Shown here piece by piece: positions 12,246 to 23,268 of a stretch of 64,000 nt of DNA. The notes beneath the pieces are model-generated. The model was not told where the DNA came from. It saw nothing but the letters and a program-made list of their open reading frames with translations, and searched no databases. Source of the DNA: Sipunculus nudus (lineage: Eukaryota > Annelida > Sipuncula > Golfingiida > Sipunculidae). The position numbers were made by a program, and so were the translations under genes. The stretch lies in NCBI GenBank assembly GCA_026874595.1, contig CM049317.1:32226901-32290900 (forward strand), written 5' to 3'. Position 1 is the first letter of the stretch. Every line of letters starts with the position of its first letter.

Positions 12246-12514
12246 CGGCTAGTCCATTTCTGATTATTAATTTTTGGTATTGCGCAGCATAATTTAACTC
12301 TTGCAAACATTACCAGTTGAATACGGCTATAGACGGCCCAGGGACATCCTAACAGGTCCAGAATATAAATTTCCAGAGTTGTCTGCAATGATTGTGAAGA
12401 ACTGGTTCATCCATTGTTCATTTTGCCCATATCCGCATGAACATATGTAGGGATGATGCAACTTGATTTCATTTAATAAGGTATTTAGTTATGAATGTAT
12501 ATAGGCTTAAATAA

Positions 12515-12700
12515 ATTGTCATGCCTGTTTAATCAAATAATACAAAAACTTTATATATTTACAGGTATATATCTATCAAATTGACTGTGAAACACGTTTT
12601 TGGATTCCGAACAAAGTTTAAAGCATGAGTGGCCGTTGTCAAAGCTTCCTCCAAGTCAAGCAATGCCATAAGATAATATGTCGAATCATGTATCTACATC
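12515..12700 (+). repeat. Diverged dispersed repeat D, copy 1
   Basis: It shares ordered blocks with 17550-17765 in direct orientation: 'attgtcatgcctgtttaa', 'tcaaattgactgtg', 'ggattcc', 'catgagtggccgtt', 'agcttcctccaagtcaagca' and 'ccataagataatat'. The second copy ends next to the left arm of the foldback element at 17798. Confidence 0.6.
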
Positions 12701-13002
12701 CAGTTTTTTAAAAGTGATTTAGAATGCGTGGCATACTCAAGCATATACACATAATAAAACACCGTTTTGAAAGGTTAAAAATACGATTTGAGTAAAAAAG
12801 GAAGAAACCAGATGGAAGAGGCCCCACTTTATCTTTTTAAAGCTAATTGCTAAGGCTAAGGTTTCATTAAATAGTTTTAAGATCGTTTTTTTATGCGTTC
12901 AAAGAAATCAGTAGATGTACAATATTCCGAAAATTAATTTACATGCTTACTGCCGGAACAGCTTAATCCCCCGACAACATTGGGGTCGTCACTTCTGATG
13001 AT

Positions 13003-13085
13003 AGCTCCTTCATTTAGATCGTCCACTTTATTAAGGAACTATATTGTGACTACCAGAAAAGCTTTCCAGGCGAGGCAGTTCTGTG
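13003..13085 (+). repeat. Diverged repeat C, copy 2
   Basis: Second copy of the block described at 12130-12245, with 'ccttcatttagatcgtcc' and 'aaaagctttccaggcgaggcagtt'. Several indels separate the copies. Confidence 0.5.
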
Positions 13086-13089
13086 TAAT

Positions 13090-16000
13090 CATTAGCGTTA
13101 TTTAGAGTATTGTGGGATACATCAGATGAAAATCAATCAGTTTATTCATAATGTTAGCGTTACTGGACCATGATCATCTAGCTAAACAATACCCTGCTTC
13201 ATTAAGAAAGGTATAATACACGATAGTACTTTAGAATACACAGAGAAGGAGATATCTTAAATATTTATAAAATATTTCTATAAAGTTCAAACTTGATTCA
13301 TGTATTATATCAGCTTTTACTCCATTTGCTTTTGAATTGGAAAACATTTAATCCCATTTCTTGAATTTGCATTTGAATTTCTTGAATTATTTGAATTTGA
13401 TCTTTGTTATCGAGTGGCCGCTGAGCCTTTCTCTGGGAACATTTTACCATGCATTTCCAAGCAGGTGTTGTACAAATACAAAACTGGCTCCGGAGACATG
13501 CTCCAAAACGTTACCGGCTGTTTGTTATCTTAGTTTCTAATAGAAACGGTGGAATATTCATGATTAACATCCGTTGATTTACACAATTCAAAACGACTTG
13601 AGGGATATCCGATTTTTATGTGTTAAAGGTTTTAGGTAAATATTGATCTTTATATCCTTCTTTTTTAGAAGTTGTGTGCATAGTTAGTCGTCTAAAATGT
13701 TCCAAATCACACAAGAGCACAGGCCCCTGTATCCCTATTAAGCGGATCTTATGCTATAGTATCAGGTTTATAAATGAGCATGTGACGCAATAGTATTAGG
13801 TTGATAAATTAATATGGCAGGGGTAATACTTTATTATAATAACATAAGATGTAAAGACGGGTGAAATAATATGTCTAAGGCTCAGCCATGTTTTATTATG
13901 TCATAGCCTGGTATTCGGTATTAGATTTATGAAAAATCATTACAGCCCAGTGGTCTGAATAGTGTTGGGCAAGCCTGAAAGGCATTGCTTGCTTAGTCGA
14001 TAAGCCACTGTCTTGTTCTTATTTATTTCAGACCTCACGAACTTCCAAAAAGCTTAGCACGTCATTCTTTACTGATGGTATTGATGTCAATATTAGGAAA
14101 TCAAACATTATGGACAATCGCTGATTCTTTACCTATAAAGACGACAACTTCCTGTATTATTTTTATTGTATGATATAGTCGTCTTATCTATCTTCACTAT
14201 CTTATAACGTTTATTTACCTTGTCGGGAATCGTTGGTATAACACGTGGATAATAAAAAAACCAAATCATGTTTTCTCGTTTCTCTGTACAAATGAGACAT
14301 TTACCGGTTGTGATTACCCTTACAACTTATATTACTTGGAAATACTATATATTCTTCGCCGAATCATCTTACGATATATTTACTTTTAACGGACATATTT
14401 TATTTTTTATATTTTGGTTCAAGTATGGATGCCAAATCTGCTTTTACTAAATTGTTCTGTTCACAAGTAAAGTTTCTCCGGTAATAAAACATTAATATGA
14501 TGGAGTCGGTTTTTACTTTAGCCGAGGTAATTGAAATGGCCGTCGATGATTTGCCCAGACTGTATCAGGTCTGAAACTACTTTAAAGATTTACACACTCA
14601 ATAAATATCCTCGCCATGTACCAATTCCAAATGTTCGAATATAATTCACCACTCTCCCTTTTAAATTATTTTAAATGAAAACAAGAGACGTTGCACCCTT
14701 GTCACGGGGCGCTTTTAATGTTGTCAACCACCGCACCATGTAGTATGGTCTTGCTGCCTTATCTGTCAGAGCTATTAGTGACGGAACCAAGGTAGCCCTA
14801 TCTTGCTCCATTTTGAAATAGTATTTCCTCCACAATGTCCTCATTGGGGTGTTTACATATAAATAATAATCCAATTTATTTTTCGAACTATCAATAAATC
14901 AATAATCAATATTATATTATCAATAAATGTTTTATTCTCATGTTGGTCAGACATTGATATAAGCTGGTTATAACTACAATCTTGAAAATTAACGACATTA
15001 CCTATTCAGTGGTCAAGAAATAATATTACTGAAATACACCATAAACTTGAATAGAGCATTCTTCTCCTTAGGATTTTATGAAAATTAATTAATGCCAGGG
15101 GCGTTTGTTTAGATAATAGACACATGAACTCCCACACTAGGTAAAGCACACTAAGGACTATCCCGAGGCCTTAAAATATAATCTGTTGATAAATTATCTA
15201 TTTCGAATTGTTAAGGCAAAATTAAAGTCTGAATATCCTTAAAATCATGTAAACATTAATGTTCATTATTGAAAAATGTGTTTACTACGACGTCGTGTTC
15301 TACGTACCTTGTCACCAAAATTCGTTATTGACAATTTAGTTCATTGTTAAAACAGTACCATTTTAACTGACCTGTATACCAAGTGTAGAGTGTAACGAGA
15401 ATTACATGTATACTCAGAGACAACCAACATATTCTGATTTTTGGTTAATTGAGCTATAGCTTGACTGATACTTGGGATTATGACCTGCAAAAACAATCGT
15501 TGTAGCCAAAGCACTGCTTATCTTGACATTGGTGCAAGCCAAAGTAGCCTGATGACCTAACTAGTTGTTGTTGTCCTCTGATCGCACCCCCCCCCCCCCG
15601 CTCAAGTTCTACACTTACAGACTTGACATCATGTGAATTCAGGACAACATTACCTTTCCGAACGTGTTTTCCAATTTTCTATAAAAATATGTTTTATCGG
15701 ATTACACAATCTGTCACCAGAGAACTGTGACTTGTTTGTTATTCATTGGAGTACTGCACATTTAAGTAAGGATAGAATGACGATGTGATTGTCTATGATT
15801 CGTTGTATATAAATAGGCCGTATCATGTATCGATGTTAAAGTGGGAACTTAGATTTATCAATCCAAGGTGTTAATTTTGGCGTTTGTTTCTGTTCATTCG
15901 TGATTCCGTGAGAATTGGTTCTTGTCAAACTTAGTCCGGACAGCTTCCTGTAATAACATTGTTCAATGTAGATTTCACCTTCCATCTAGATTTCGCAATT

Positions 16001-17545
16001 TTTTTCTCTAGAGGTGTGTCCATTTTAATATTAATGCGTTGAACTTCATATTTCATAATACTATAAGGCGATGGGCAAAAAGCAATCAGGAAGTGTGACG
16101 TAGGCATGGTAAAATCAGAATTTACTAGATCAACACACTAGGTAGTGGTGCCAAGCCGTACGATGGTCCAGAGGAGGGTCCTAGATTATTAGTTCACCGA
16201 TCAGTTGAGGGATGATTCCCGGAGTTTTCGTGTGTGAGAGTCTATTGGCGACCAGCGAAGCTCACTAACGGACTTGTGAATAATGTATAAAGAAGGGATT
16301 GGAAATAGCCGATATGTTTTAGCCGTTGGGGAGCCCATTGAACAGACCAGAGGGCATTTAATACGCTGATCGTTGTATGGTTTACTGAATATTGTCGTGT
16401 GCTGTGGCATACTCGTGTAAAAATATTGGTTATTCCAGGGTGGATTCCAGTGACAACTGCGTGTTTTACTGATATAGTCAACCTTACTAGCCTTGCAGCC
16501 AGTGTTACGGAGAAGTGCCAAAAAGAAAGAGACGGTGTTAAAACAAGGATTTGTTTGACGGTGATAAGCGCTTATGTATCGTGTGTACTGCGTTAAACCA
16601 CCAGGACTCGAGGAGAAAATTCCTAAGTCGACACGTGCTCGACGGTCATGTAACAAGCGGCCCTTGTGCTTTGGAAACTCTCTGTGTACGGTAGACTCAT
16701 CAGGTTACCGGAAAAAAACATGACTCTGTTATTATTTGTATTTATATGGACACAATGGATAATCTTTTGTGTGGAACTTCTCTTCCAAAGAATTGTTAGT
16801 CCATTTTCTTTATTGCATTTTTTTGCTTATGTTACACCCGACTTTCTTATCTTTTATGTGCGTATGTGTGAGCTTCAGCCATCTAAATTTGCTGTTTAAA
16901 AGAACCTGGAAATTCATTCCTTGGGGCGTGTGACACCGTCCTTATAGGGATGTTTCTCATATAAACGGTTAGAGGCCATTTACATCTAAGACATTTTTTT
17001 TTTCATTTTTATTTCGGTTATCATTGATTTTTATAATTCGGGAATCTTTTGCATGTTTCTTTTTATTCTATGGTGGAGGTAACCACCTCCATTTTATAAT
17101 GCTGACTTTTCCAACTCTAATCTTATGTATATACATCTGCAGAGTTTCCTATTCGGTTTAAGATTACTTGTCAGGGCGGTAGCACTCGCCTCCTGCAATA
17201 TTATTTGGTATCCTGGTGACACCAAAGTCAGGTGTCTATCACACCTCCGAATACGCGCTCATTTTCAGTGATACACAGCAGTGGGGTACAGCTTTCTGAA
17301 CCAAGGTAGTTTGAAGATATTAAGACCTTAAGACCGCAATATCACAGTTTAATGACAAGAGTACACAGAAGCCCACACTGGTACGCGCACAGGTTATGTA
17401 ACCTGAAACACAGGAATCAATGATTATGAAGAACCTTGTTTAGCGATTGCTCTAATTATCAATAAAGATATAAATATATCAAAGGATGGTGCATATTCAA
17501 TTCTTTTAATCATGTATTCAAATAGCCTTGAACAAAGGCTTCGAA
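13090..17545. other. Intergenic, no gene I can support
   Basis: AT-rich DNA with a poly-C run near 15589-15598. The longest open frame is 151 codons on the minus strand at 16201-16656. Its composition and lack of any motif do not allow a product call, and a shorter overlapping frame runs on the opposite strand. No repeats beyond the scattered ones listed were recognised. Confidence 0.45.
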
Positions 17546-17549
17546 AGAT

Positions 17550-17765
17550 TGTCATGCCTGTTTAAATAAGTGCTGGAACTGGAAAACACATAATTGAATA
17601 ATTGGATGATGGTAGATATAAATCCCCCAAATTGACTATGTCATACGCTTTGGGATTCCAGTTCAGTCCGCATCATGAGTGGTCGTTTCCACAGCTCCCT
17701 CTAAGTCAAGCAAATCCATAAGATAATATATTAAAAAATTCAACTATCCACATCGAGTGTATCCG
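17550..17765 (+). repeat. Diverged dispersed repeat D, copy 2
   Basis: Second copy of the family at 12515-12700, including 'catgagtggtcgttt' and 'tctaagtcaagcaaatccataagataatat'. It stops about 30 bases before the outer end of the long inverted repeat. Confidence 0.6.
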
Positions 17766-17797
17766 TAAAATGAAATTTAGTATGACTGAAGAAATGG

Positions 17798-17877
17798 TCA
17801 TCTGGTGCAAATGAAAGATCGGCTTATAAGTAAATCTATGCAATGGACAAGATATTCGTTGTCGCGGTTCAACCCTT

Positions 17878-17911
<34 letters not shown>

Positions 17912-17937
17912 CATAATTTAAAAGCAACTGAAGACAG

Positions 17938-17980
<43 letters not shown>

Positions 17981-18397
17981 TAGTGTACGTTTCTTTTTTA
18001 TATATTATATCACTGTATTACATTCCTCAGACATCATCAGATACAGTAAAAAAGTGTTATCTTAGGTATAATGATCAGTTGATTTAATTGTAATTGTTCA
18101 TGGTAAAATATTACATTTAATTATTCTTACACAATACAAAATGTTATGTCATGTATAACACAGCTAATAATACAATATAAGTGCTTTCTTCTGGTAATTA
18201 TTAGATAAGAGTACAAATGGACCCGTTCATTGAATACGGGTAAGACCTTTCATACATGTGTACCTTTGATGTACGAGTTCCCATAAATACATTAACATAT
18301 CGATAGTTCTTAACCTGATATGTCGTTTTATGCATGATGTGTTGGAATTGCGAACCATCATCTCTATTCCTCTCTATTGGTTCAAGGCCATTGATTT

Positions 18398-18458
<61 letters not shown>

Positions 18459-19344
18459 GTTTATTATATTTTTTAGATTCAACATTAATTGAAGCACTTC
18501 TTACATTAATGGGAGAATGTTGGCACCTTGACTACCACCATTTACAGAGGTATGCCTTAAGTACTAATTTGAGTGGTTGATAGTAGAGAGCTGAAATATT
18601 ATATCATAATTCCCCAAGTGTGCAAAAGTCTTTGGTGTAAAATGTATTTCCCTCAATTGTTATTTTTCCATCAATACTTCCACTTGTCAACTACCTTAAA
18701 ATTCTACTTGATATATTAAGAGTATGACTTTTAATTTTGTGTTTATAATTAAAATGCGATCAATTGCAACAATGAATATCAGATAACCACAATTTTGAAT
18801 AAAACACAATCTGCACCGAGTATAGGCAACAAAAAAAATCTCATTTAAATATTGTAGATTTAATGCATGGCAAATGGTTGTTTTTAAAATGATGTTCAAT
18901 AAAGCGTTTATTTTCTCCGTATAAAGAACAAGAATTTTCCCCAACTTTATCAAACCAAACTAGCGCCCATCGTTTCATAGGCCTATCCCTTACCAGAAAT
19001 GAAGCAAACTCAGGCAAAGGGAAATAAGAAGGGTAACTTGCATCTAAAAGATAGTCTAATCTCAATCCCCATAACCTCTGAGTCGGCTTTTTATACATAC
19101 TTGCAAATTGTTCAAATTTCCTGGAAGGGGTCATGTCAAAACACTATGTCTTTCTAGAAGAAATAAAAGTGTATCTTTATACAGAAATGTACATTATAAC
19201 CTTAATACAAATCTTTGAAAGTGCTTAGCATGAACATTTACAATTAGATCAACTGATCATTATACCTAAGAAAACACTTTTACTGTATCTGATGATGTCT
19301 AAGGAATGTAATACAGTGATTTAATATATAAAAAGAAACGTATA

Positions 19345-19384
<40 letters not shown>

Positions 19385-19509
19385 CTGTCTACAGTTGCTT
19401 TTAAATTATGTTATATTTAATATATATAAAGGGTTGTACCGCGACAACGAATATCTTGTCCATTTCATAGACTTAACTTATAAGCCGATTATTCATTTGC
19501 ACCAGATGA
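17798..19509. mobile_element. Foldback-type element with ~300-bp inverted arms
   Basis: The left arm (17798-18102) and right arm (19229-19509) are inverted copies of each other. The outer ends read 'tcatctggtgcaaatga' at left and its complement at right. Both arms then share 'cggcttataagt', 'atggacaagatattcgttg', 'tcgcgg-acaaccctttatat', 'cataatttaaaagcaactg', an (AT)n tract of different length in each arm, 'aagaaacgt', 'ctgtattacattcct', 'gacatcatcagatacagta', and 'ataatgatcagttga-t'. The inner ends are at 'gttcatg'. The loop of about 1.1 kb contains a third (AT)n tract (about 18404-18458) and a 97-codon minus-strand frame at 18841-19134 that I do not recognise. No transposase is visible, so it would be non-autonomous. 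The arms could fold into a long cruciform or hairpin RNA. No clear target-site duplication was found at the outer ends. Confidence 0.75.
18841..19134 (-). CDS. Unrecognised 97-codon frame inside the foldback loop
   Basis: This minus-strand frame has a balanced, protein-like composition in its first 65 codons (for example RLWGLRLDYLLDASYPSYF and RDRPMKRWALVWFDKVGE), then turns AT-biased. Nothing upstream on the minus strand supports a promoter or start context. It may be a captured exon or a fragment of a lost transposase. I do not recognise the family and would not claim a function. Confidence 0.25.
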   Translation of the reverse strand: MTPSRKFEQFASMYKKPTQRLWGLRLDYLLDASYPSYFPLPEFASFLVRDRPMKRWALVWFDKVGENSCSLYGENKRFIEHHFKNNHLPCIKSTIFK

Positions 19510-20193
19510 ACCCTCGACCTTGACGTGACTTCATAACATAAAACACATATATTTATGTTTTAAACATTATTAAGATCACATATTTACCCGGATCTCTGGT
19601 ATTCTAACAACAACGGTTTTGTACACCTACTAGTATACTTGTATACAAACATTACATGCATATTTGTACAGACATATAAATACACAAATTCATACATATG
19701 TATATATACATGAATATACATTGGCAACAGTGCATACATAGACATACCCTCATATCTAAATATACATGAAATATACACAAACATATATACACATACATAA
19801 ATACATATATATATATATATATAAGATTAAGTGAGATTATTGAGAATTTCACAAACTCTGTCCTGATACTACACAGTTTAGGTAGTCTTTTGTTAACATT
19901 TTTGCAAGCATACCTTCTTAAAATAGCACTATAGACGTGCACAATATATAGTAGAGAAGAATGACTTAAACATTAAAATCCTGTTCATGTTCCGTGGATT
20001 ATTGACATTTTGTTTTAATATATAAGCCCCAGTGAAGAAAAAAAGCCATTTGTTGTTGCATATCATCATCTTGTAAATTGTTATATAAAATACAGCCTAA
20101 ATATATGGATTTTTTAACGAAAGTCATTTGTGTTTTACCCGTTATAAGCATAAGCTTATGTACCGCCGAGGACAATACCTCACTTATACCAAT

Positions 20194-20195
<2 letters not shown>
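19510..20195. other. AT-rich stretch with (CATA)n-like simple sequence
   Basis: Between about 19640 and 19825 the sequence is dominated by imperfect CATA/CATATA repeats, ending in (AT)n at about 19806-19822. The open frames across it are simple-sequence artefacts. No gene seen. Confidence 0.6.

Positions 20196-20196
<1 letters not shown>

Positions 20197-20270
<74 letters not shown>
20197..20270. repeat. (AT)n microsatellite
   Basis: About 74 bases of perfect alternating A/T. Confidence 0.95.
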
Positions 20271-20271
<1 letters not shown>

Positions 20272-20755
20272 GGTTATTCTATATTTTAAGATATTTTAAG
20301 ATAAAACAATTCAAAGAAACATATTTCTATACAACAAAAATTTTATATATTTTCAAATACTCTTTCATTTTAATCATGCAAGTCATATAGATATTAAACA
20401 TAAGAATATAATATGACTCCGGGATAGATGTATGTTTAAAAGTTTTGTATTATATCCACGGCATGGCCATCGGAGTTTTCAATATCATTATTCAAATGAT
20501 AATTATGACATAAAACTATAATGCATTGTTTCGGGAGCGATTTGTAACATAATTTTTTTTCGGTAGACTTGTCCACCGGCAGGAGTACACTGAAAATGTC
20601 TATAGGTACAGGGTAGTTTGGAACGACTTTTTTGGAACGAATCTCTGACTTTATCCTTACTACTGTGCATTGAGAATCCCCAGATGCCGAAAGGTTCTTT
20701 TCTTTTCAGCACCCGAAACATTTTGCAGATGGTTTAACAATGTTATGTTTTTGTC
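20271..20755. other. Gap between microsatellite and Penelope-like element
   Basis: No motif recognised. Part of it may be decayed 5' sequence of the retroelement that begins downstream, but I cannot show that. Confidence 0.4.
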
Positions 20756-20779
20756 ACTCAGACTAGTATCAAAGAGCGA

Positions 20780-21415
20780 TTTGACGTGAAAATGGGCAGA
20801 AACTTGTGACCTGGTTGGATTTTATTTGCTGTCAGAACTACAAAACATTGATGGTATCGACGTAGGATTATACAGAGATGACGGCCTTGCCACATGCAAC
20901 TTGGAATCTAAAGACGCTGAACAAGTGAAAAAGAAAATTTGCAAGATCTTCAGCCAATTTGGACTGAAAATCAGAACCGAAGCCAATAAAAAAATATACT
21001 TTCTGGACATCACATTGGACCTGAACAGAGGAGAATACAAACCATACATGAAACCAAACAATATACCAACTTATAACCTTAAGTACAGTAACCACCCACC
21101 ATCTAAAATAAAGAATATACCAACAAGTATTAACAAAAGACTGTCCACCATTTCATCCAGCGCAGAAGTATTTGACCGAGCTGCACATCCATGCCAAGAT
21201 GCATTAAGAAAAAGCGGATATGACCACGAACTAAAGTACTCCGAACTGCAACAACCCAACTCAAACAGTAAGAAGAGAAAAAGAACGAGACATATCACAT
21301 GGTTCAATCCATCTAACGTGAAAACAAATATCGGAATAAAGGTTCTGCAACTCCTGGATAAGTGTTTTTCCCCCGGACCACAAGCTGCATAAATTACTGA
21401 ATCGAAACACCGTGA
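20780..21415 (+). pseudogene. Penelope-like reverse transcriptase, palm to C-terminus
   Basis: The open frame from 20826 reads MLSELQNIDGIDVGLYRDDG. The YRDD is the catalytic palm box, and the same frame extends upstream (ETCDLVGFYLLSEL) to about 20783. After it come FGLKIRTEANKKIYFLDITL, YKPYMKPNNIPTYN and SNHPPSKIKNIPTSINKRLS, then RHITWFNPSNVKTNIGI. This series is typical of the RT-thumb region of Penelope-like elements from invertebrates. The frame ends at 21392, where a frameshift moves the continuation ([16 protein letters not shown]) to another frame. The enzyme would copy element RNA into DNA at a nick made by its own nuclease. Fingers and the first palm Asp are absent, so the fragment cannot be active. 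Confidence 0.8.
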
Positions 21416-21539
21416 AATTCAGCTACAGCTGCATGACAAGCATGAAACAGATAATATCAGCACACAATCAAAGACTCCTCTGACATGAAAGAGAGAAAGA
21501 AAAAACGGAAGTTACCAGCACAAATTGAAACTACATAAA

Positions 21540-21960
21540 TGAAATGAATGTCCGATCAAGGAAGAATGCCTAACTCAAAGCGTAGTTTACCAAGTTTCAG
21601 TCACCAGACAAGATAATAATCTCGTGGAAACATATATTGGACTGACCGAGAACACCTTCAAAACAATACATTAAGGACACATCAGTAGTTTTAAGAATAA
21701 GAAACATTACCACACTAAGCCAGTATGTATGGACCTTGAAAGAAGATAAAGCACCATATGCAATCAAATGGAAAATTACCACAAAACGCAAAGTCTACTC
21801 CACCACAACGAAAAAAATGTAACTTATGCAACACGGAAAAATATTTTATCATATGCATACCAGAAGCACATTGAAAAATACAAGGGAACTGACCACCACA
21901 TGTAAACACAAGGCCAAACACCTGCTTTGTAACGTTAAGAAATCACACAAATCCCCATGG
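21540..21960 (+). pseudogene. GIY-YIG endonuclease domain remnant of the Penelope-like element
   Basis: In one frame the sequence reads ECPIKEECLTQSVVYQ (a Cys pair of a small zinc module), then VETYIGLTENTFKT (the GIY-YIG core, with YIG as the second half of the motif). Other frames continue with SSFKNKKHYHT, TLKEDKAPYAIKWKI, KKCNLCNTEKYFIICI and a final CRHKAKHLL-like piece. The CxxC (CNLCNTEKYFI) is a conserved feature downstream of the nuclease core in this element group. Several stops and at least three frame changes inactivate it. It lies C-terminal to the RT, the arrangement of Penelope/Poseidon/Neptune-type elements rather than the permuted Naiad type. Confidence 0.75.
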
Positions 21961-22068
21961 AACCAGCGCAACATAATAGCCACCTGGTCCCAAACATAAA
22001 TCCCACGGAACCGAATAACCCCAGATTAATCCTAACTATTATAGCCAAATTTACCCGCATATTTGATC

Positions 22069-22136
22069 AGTTCAGTAAGTACCTGAAGAGTGAGCCGGCT
22101 AGTCAGATGTACTCACGAAAAAGTAATACATGAACT
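22069..22136 (+). ncRNA. Type I hammerhead ribozyme motif, copy 1 (Penelope-like terminal region)
   Basis: The core is CTGAAGA (22083-22089), stem II GTGAG/CTCAC (22090-22094 with 22112-22116), then GAAA (22117-22120). The outer part of stem I is AGTTCA (22069-22074) paired with TGAACT (22131-22136). All conserved core bases of the CUGANGA...GAAA module are present. The stem III region is shortened compared with copy 2 (49641), and the nucleotides around the expected cleavage site read GTA-ATAC, so cleavage may be lost or weak. Hammerheads in Penelope-like elements cut the element transcript within the terminal region. Confidence 0.75.
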
Positions 22137-22222
22137 AACTGTATATGATACATTATTGATGCTCCCCGGCATGGTTTAGCACTTTCACTATGATGTATTG
22201 AATTTATATGTGTATTATTTTG

Positions 22223-22258
<36 letters not shown>

Positions 22259-22261
22259 AAA

Positions 22262-22420
22262 AATGGTATACACAGAAAAGTCGGTACACTGACGGTAGGA
22301 ATCGAACCCACGATCTTTCGATTTCCGGTCTATAGCATTAACCACTTGGATACGCTGGATTCCCCACCCCTCGGTGTATTTGGACATTTTTATAGGACCC
22401 GACAAAGTTGACGTAACGGT
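22262..22420 (-). mobile_element. tRNA-derived SINE, left half of a head-to-head pair
   Basis: Read on the minus strand, the head carries a box-A-like 'tatccaagtggttaatgc' (22338-22355) and a box B 'gggttcgattcc' (22297-22308), spaced by a Ser/Leu-tRNA-like 'gaccggaaatcgaaagatc'. The body ends with 'gtaccgacttttctgtgta-taccatttt' and runs into the (AT)n tract beside the Penelope-like element. It faces a related copy at 22470-22592. Confidence 0.7.
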
Positions 22421-22469
22421 AGTGACGTCATAGTCTCATCCACTAAATGTGTCGGGACGGCGACTTTAC

Positions 22470-22592
22470 ATGCAGCAGGGAGAACCTATGGCCTAATGTA
22501 TGTGCTGACCGGAATATGGTAAGACCAGAAATCGGAAGATCGTTGGTTTGATTCCCGACTTCAGTGAACCGACTTTTCTCTGTATACCATTT
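22470..22592 (+). mobile_element. tRNA-derived SINE, right half of a head-to-head pair
   Basis: The plus strand carries 'gaccagaaatcggaagatcg', a box B 'ggtttgattcc' (22545-22555) and the end 'gaaccgacttttctctgta-taccattt', closely related to the minus-strand copy at 22262-22420. The box A region is decayed. The two copies form an inverted repeat with arms of about 100-120 bp and a central spacer of about 100 bp. Confidence 0.65.
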
Positions 22593-22599
22593 AAAGCCA

Positions 22600-23250
22600 A
22601 ACCGTTTGACCAAAACCTTGTTATCTTCCACACATGGCTAACCCACCTTTGGATAAAGTACCCTGAAGATTTTCAGGTCATGGGGTGAATATTCACGGCC
22701 ACAAGGCCCACTTCTTTAAAAGGCTGGAGGTCAATTTAGTTCGAGGTGAAGGCCAGAAAGCTGCCCTCCTCGCTTTCTCACCGTGCAATACACCCATTCT
22801 TCTTATGCCCCGTGGGAAGGGATGCTCTGCTTTGCGTTGCCCTTGTTTTTTTTTAACATACTATAGCAGAGAAAAAAATGTTCATTCATCACGAAATCTC
22901 AAAAAAAAAAAAGATTCGGATAAATTATATTAAAATGTCGACAGGTAACTCCAAGAACTGGAAATAATTGATTTGTTGGAAATAATAAACATTTGTTATA
23001 TTGCACATCCCGTTTGTGTTGTTAGAACCTATTAATGGCTAAAGGGGCGGAAGCAATATATTATCTCGTTCATACCAGTATATAAAAAAAGCCAGGATTC
23101 TCTTATCAATAATTCATACGCATTGTCACTCTTCAGCAAACGGGTACACCTGATCAGTCGCTGAACAAATCCTGACAAACCACCTATGAGTTTTAGACCT
23201 CTACCGGGTGCCCCTATTAATGGTATTACATGTCACAGCTGTGTAAGCAT
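22600..23250. other. Intergenic, one 82-codon frame of unknown nature
   Basis: A frame at 22685-22933 (with RLEVNLVRGEGQKAALLAFS) has protein-like composition for about 55 codons, then ends in A-rich sequence. It could be a decayed LINE or gene fragment, but I do not recognise it. The rest shows nothing. Confidence 0.35.
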
Positions 23251-23268
23251 TGACAATTTTACAAGATA
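23251..23268 (+). repeat. 18-bp direct repeat, left flank of the 2.04-kb unit
   Basis: The sequence tgacaattttacaagata occurs here and again at 25305-25322, exactly bounding copy 1 of the large repeat. Perfect over 18 bp, it has the form of a target-site duplication. Confidence 0.85.

Larger units (their letters stand above)
20760..22230 (+). mobile_element. Penelope-like retroelement, 5'-truncated, with 3' hammerhead ribozyme
   Basis: Three parts lie in the expected order on one strand: a reverse transcriptase from the palm onwards (about 20780-21392), a decayed GIY-YIG nuclease (about 21540-21960), and a terminal region with a hammerhead ribozyme (22069-22136). The sequence then runs into an (AT)n tract at about 22227. 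RT plus GIY-YIG plus hammerhead is the published signature of Penelope-like elements. Only the RT part keeps a long open frame (188 codons); stops and frameshifts break the nuclease. The 5' half of the RT, the upstream terminal repeat and any second copy of the terminal region are missing, so the copy is dead. The 49641-49815 fragment is a second copy of the terminal region. Confidence 0.8.

Noticed and set aside
16201-16656. 151-codon minus-strand frame as a gene
   Set aside because: No motif, no conserved neighbours, and overlapping frames on the other strand. Left unannotated as a CDS.
19289-19345. CTGATGA ... GAAA in the right arm of the foldback element as a third hammerhead
   Set aside because: The bases after CTGATGA do not pair with those before GAAA, so there is no stem II.
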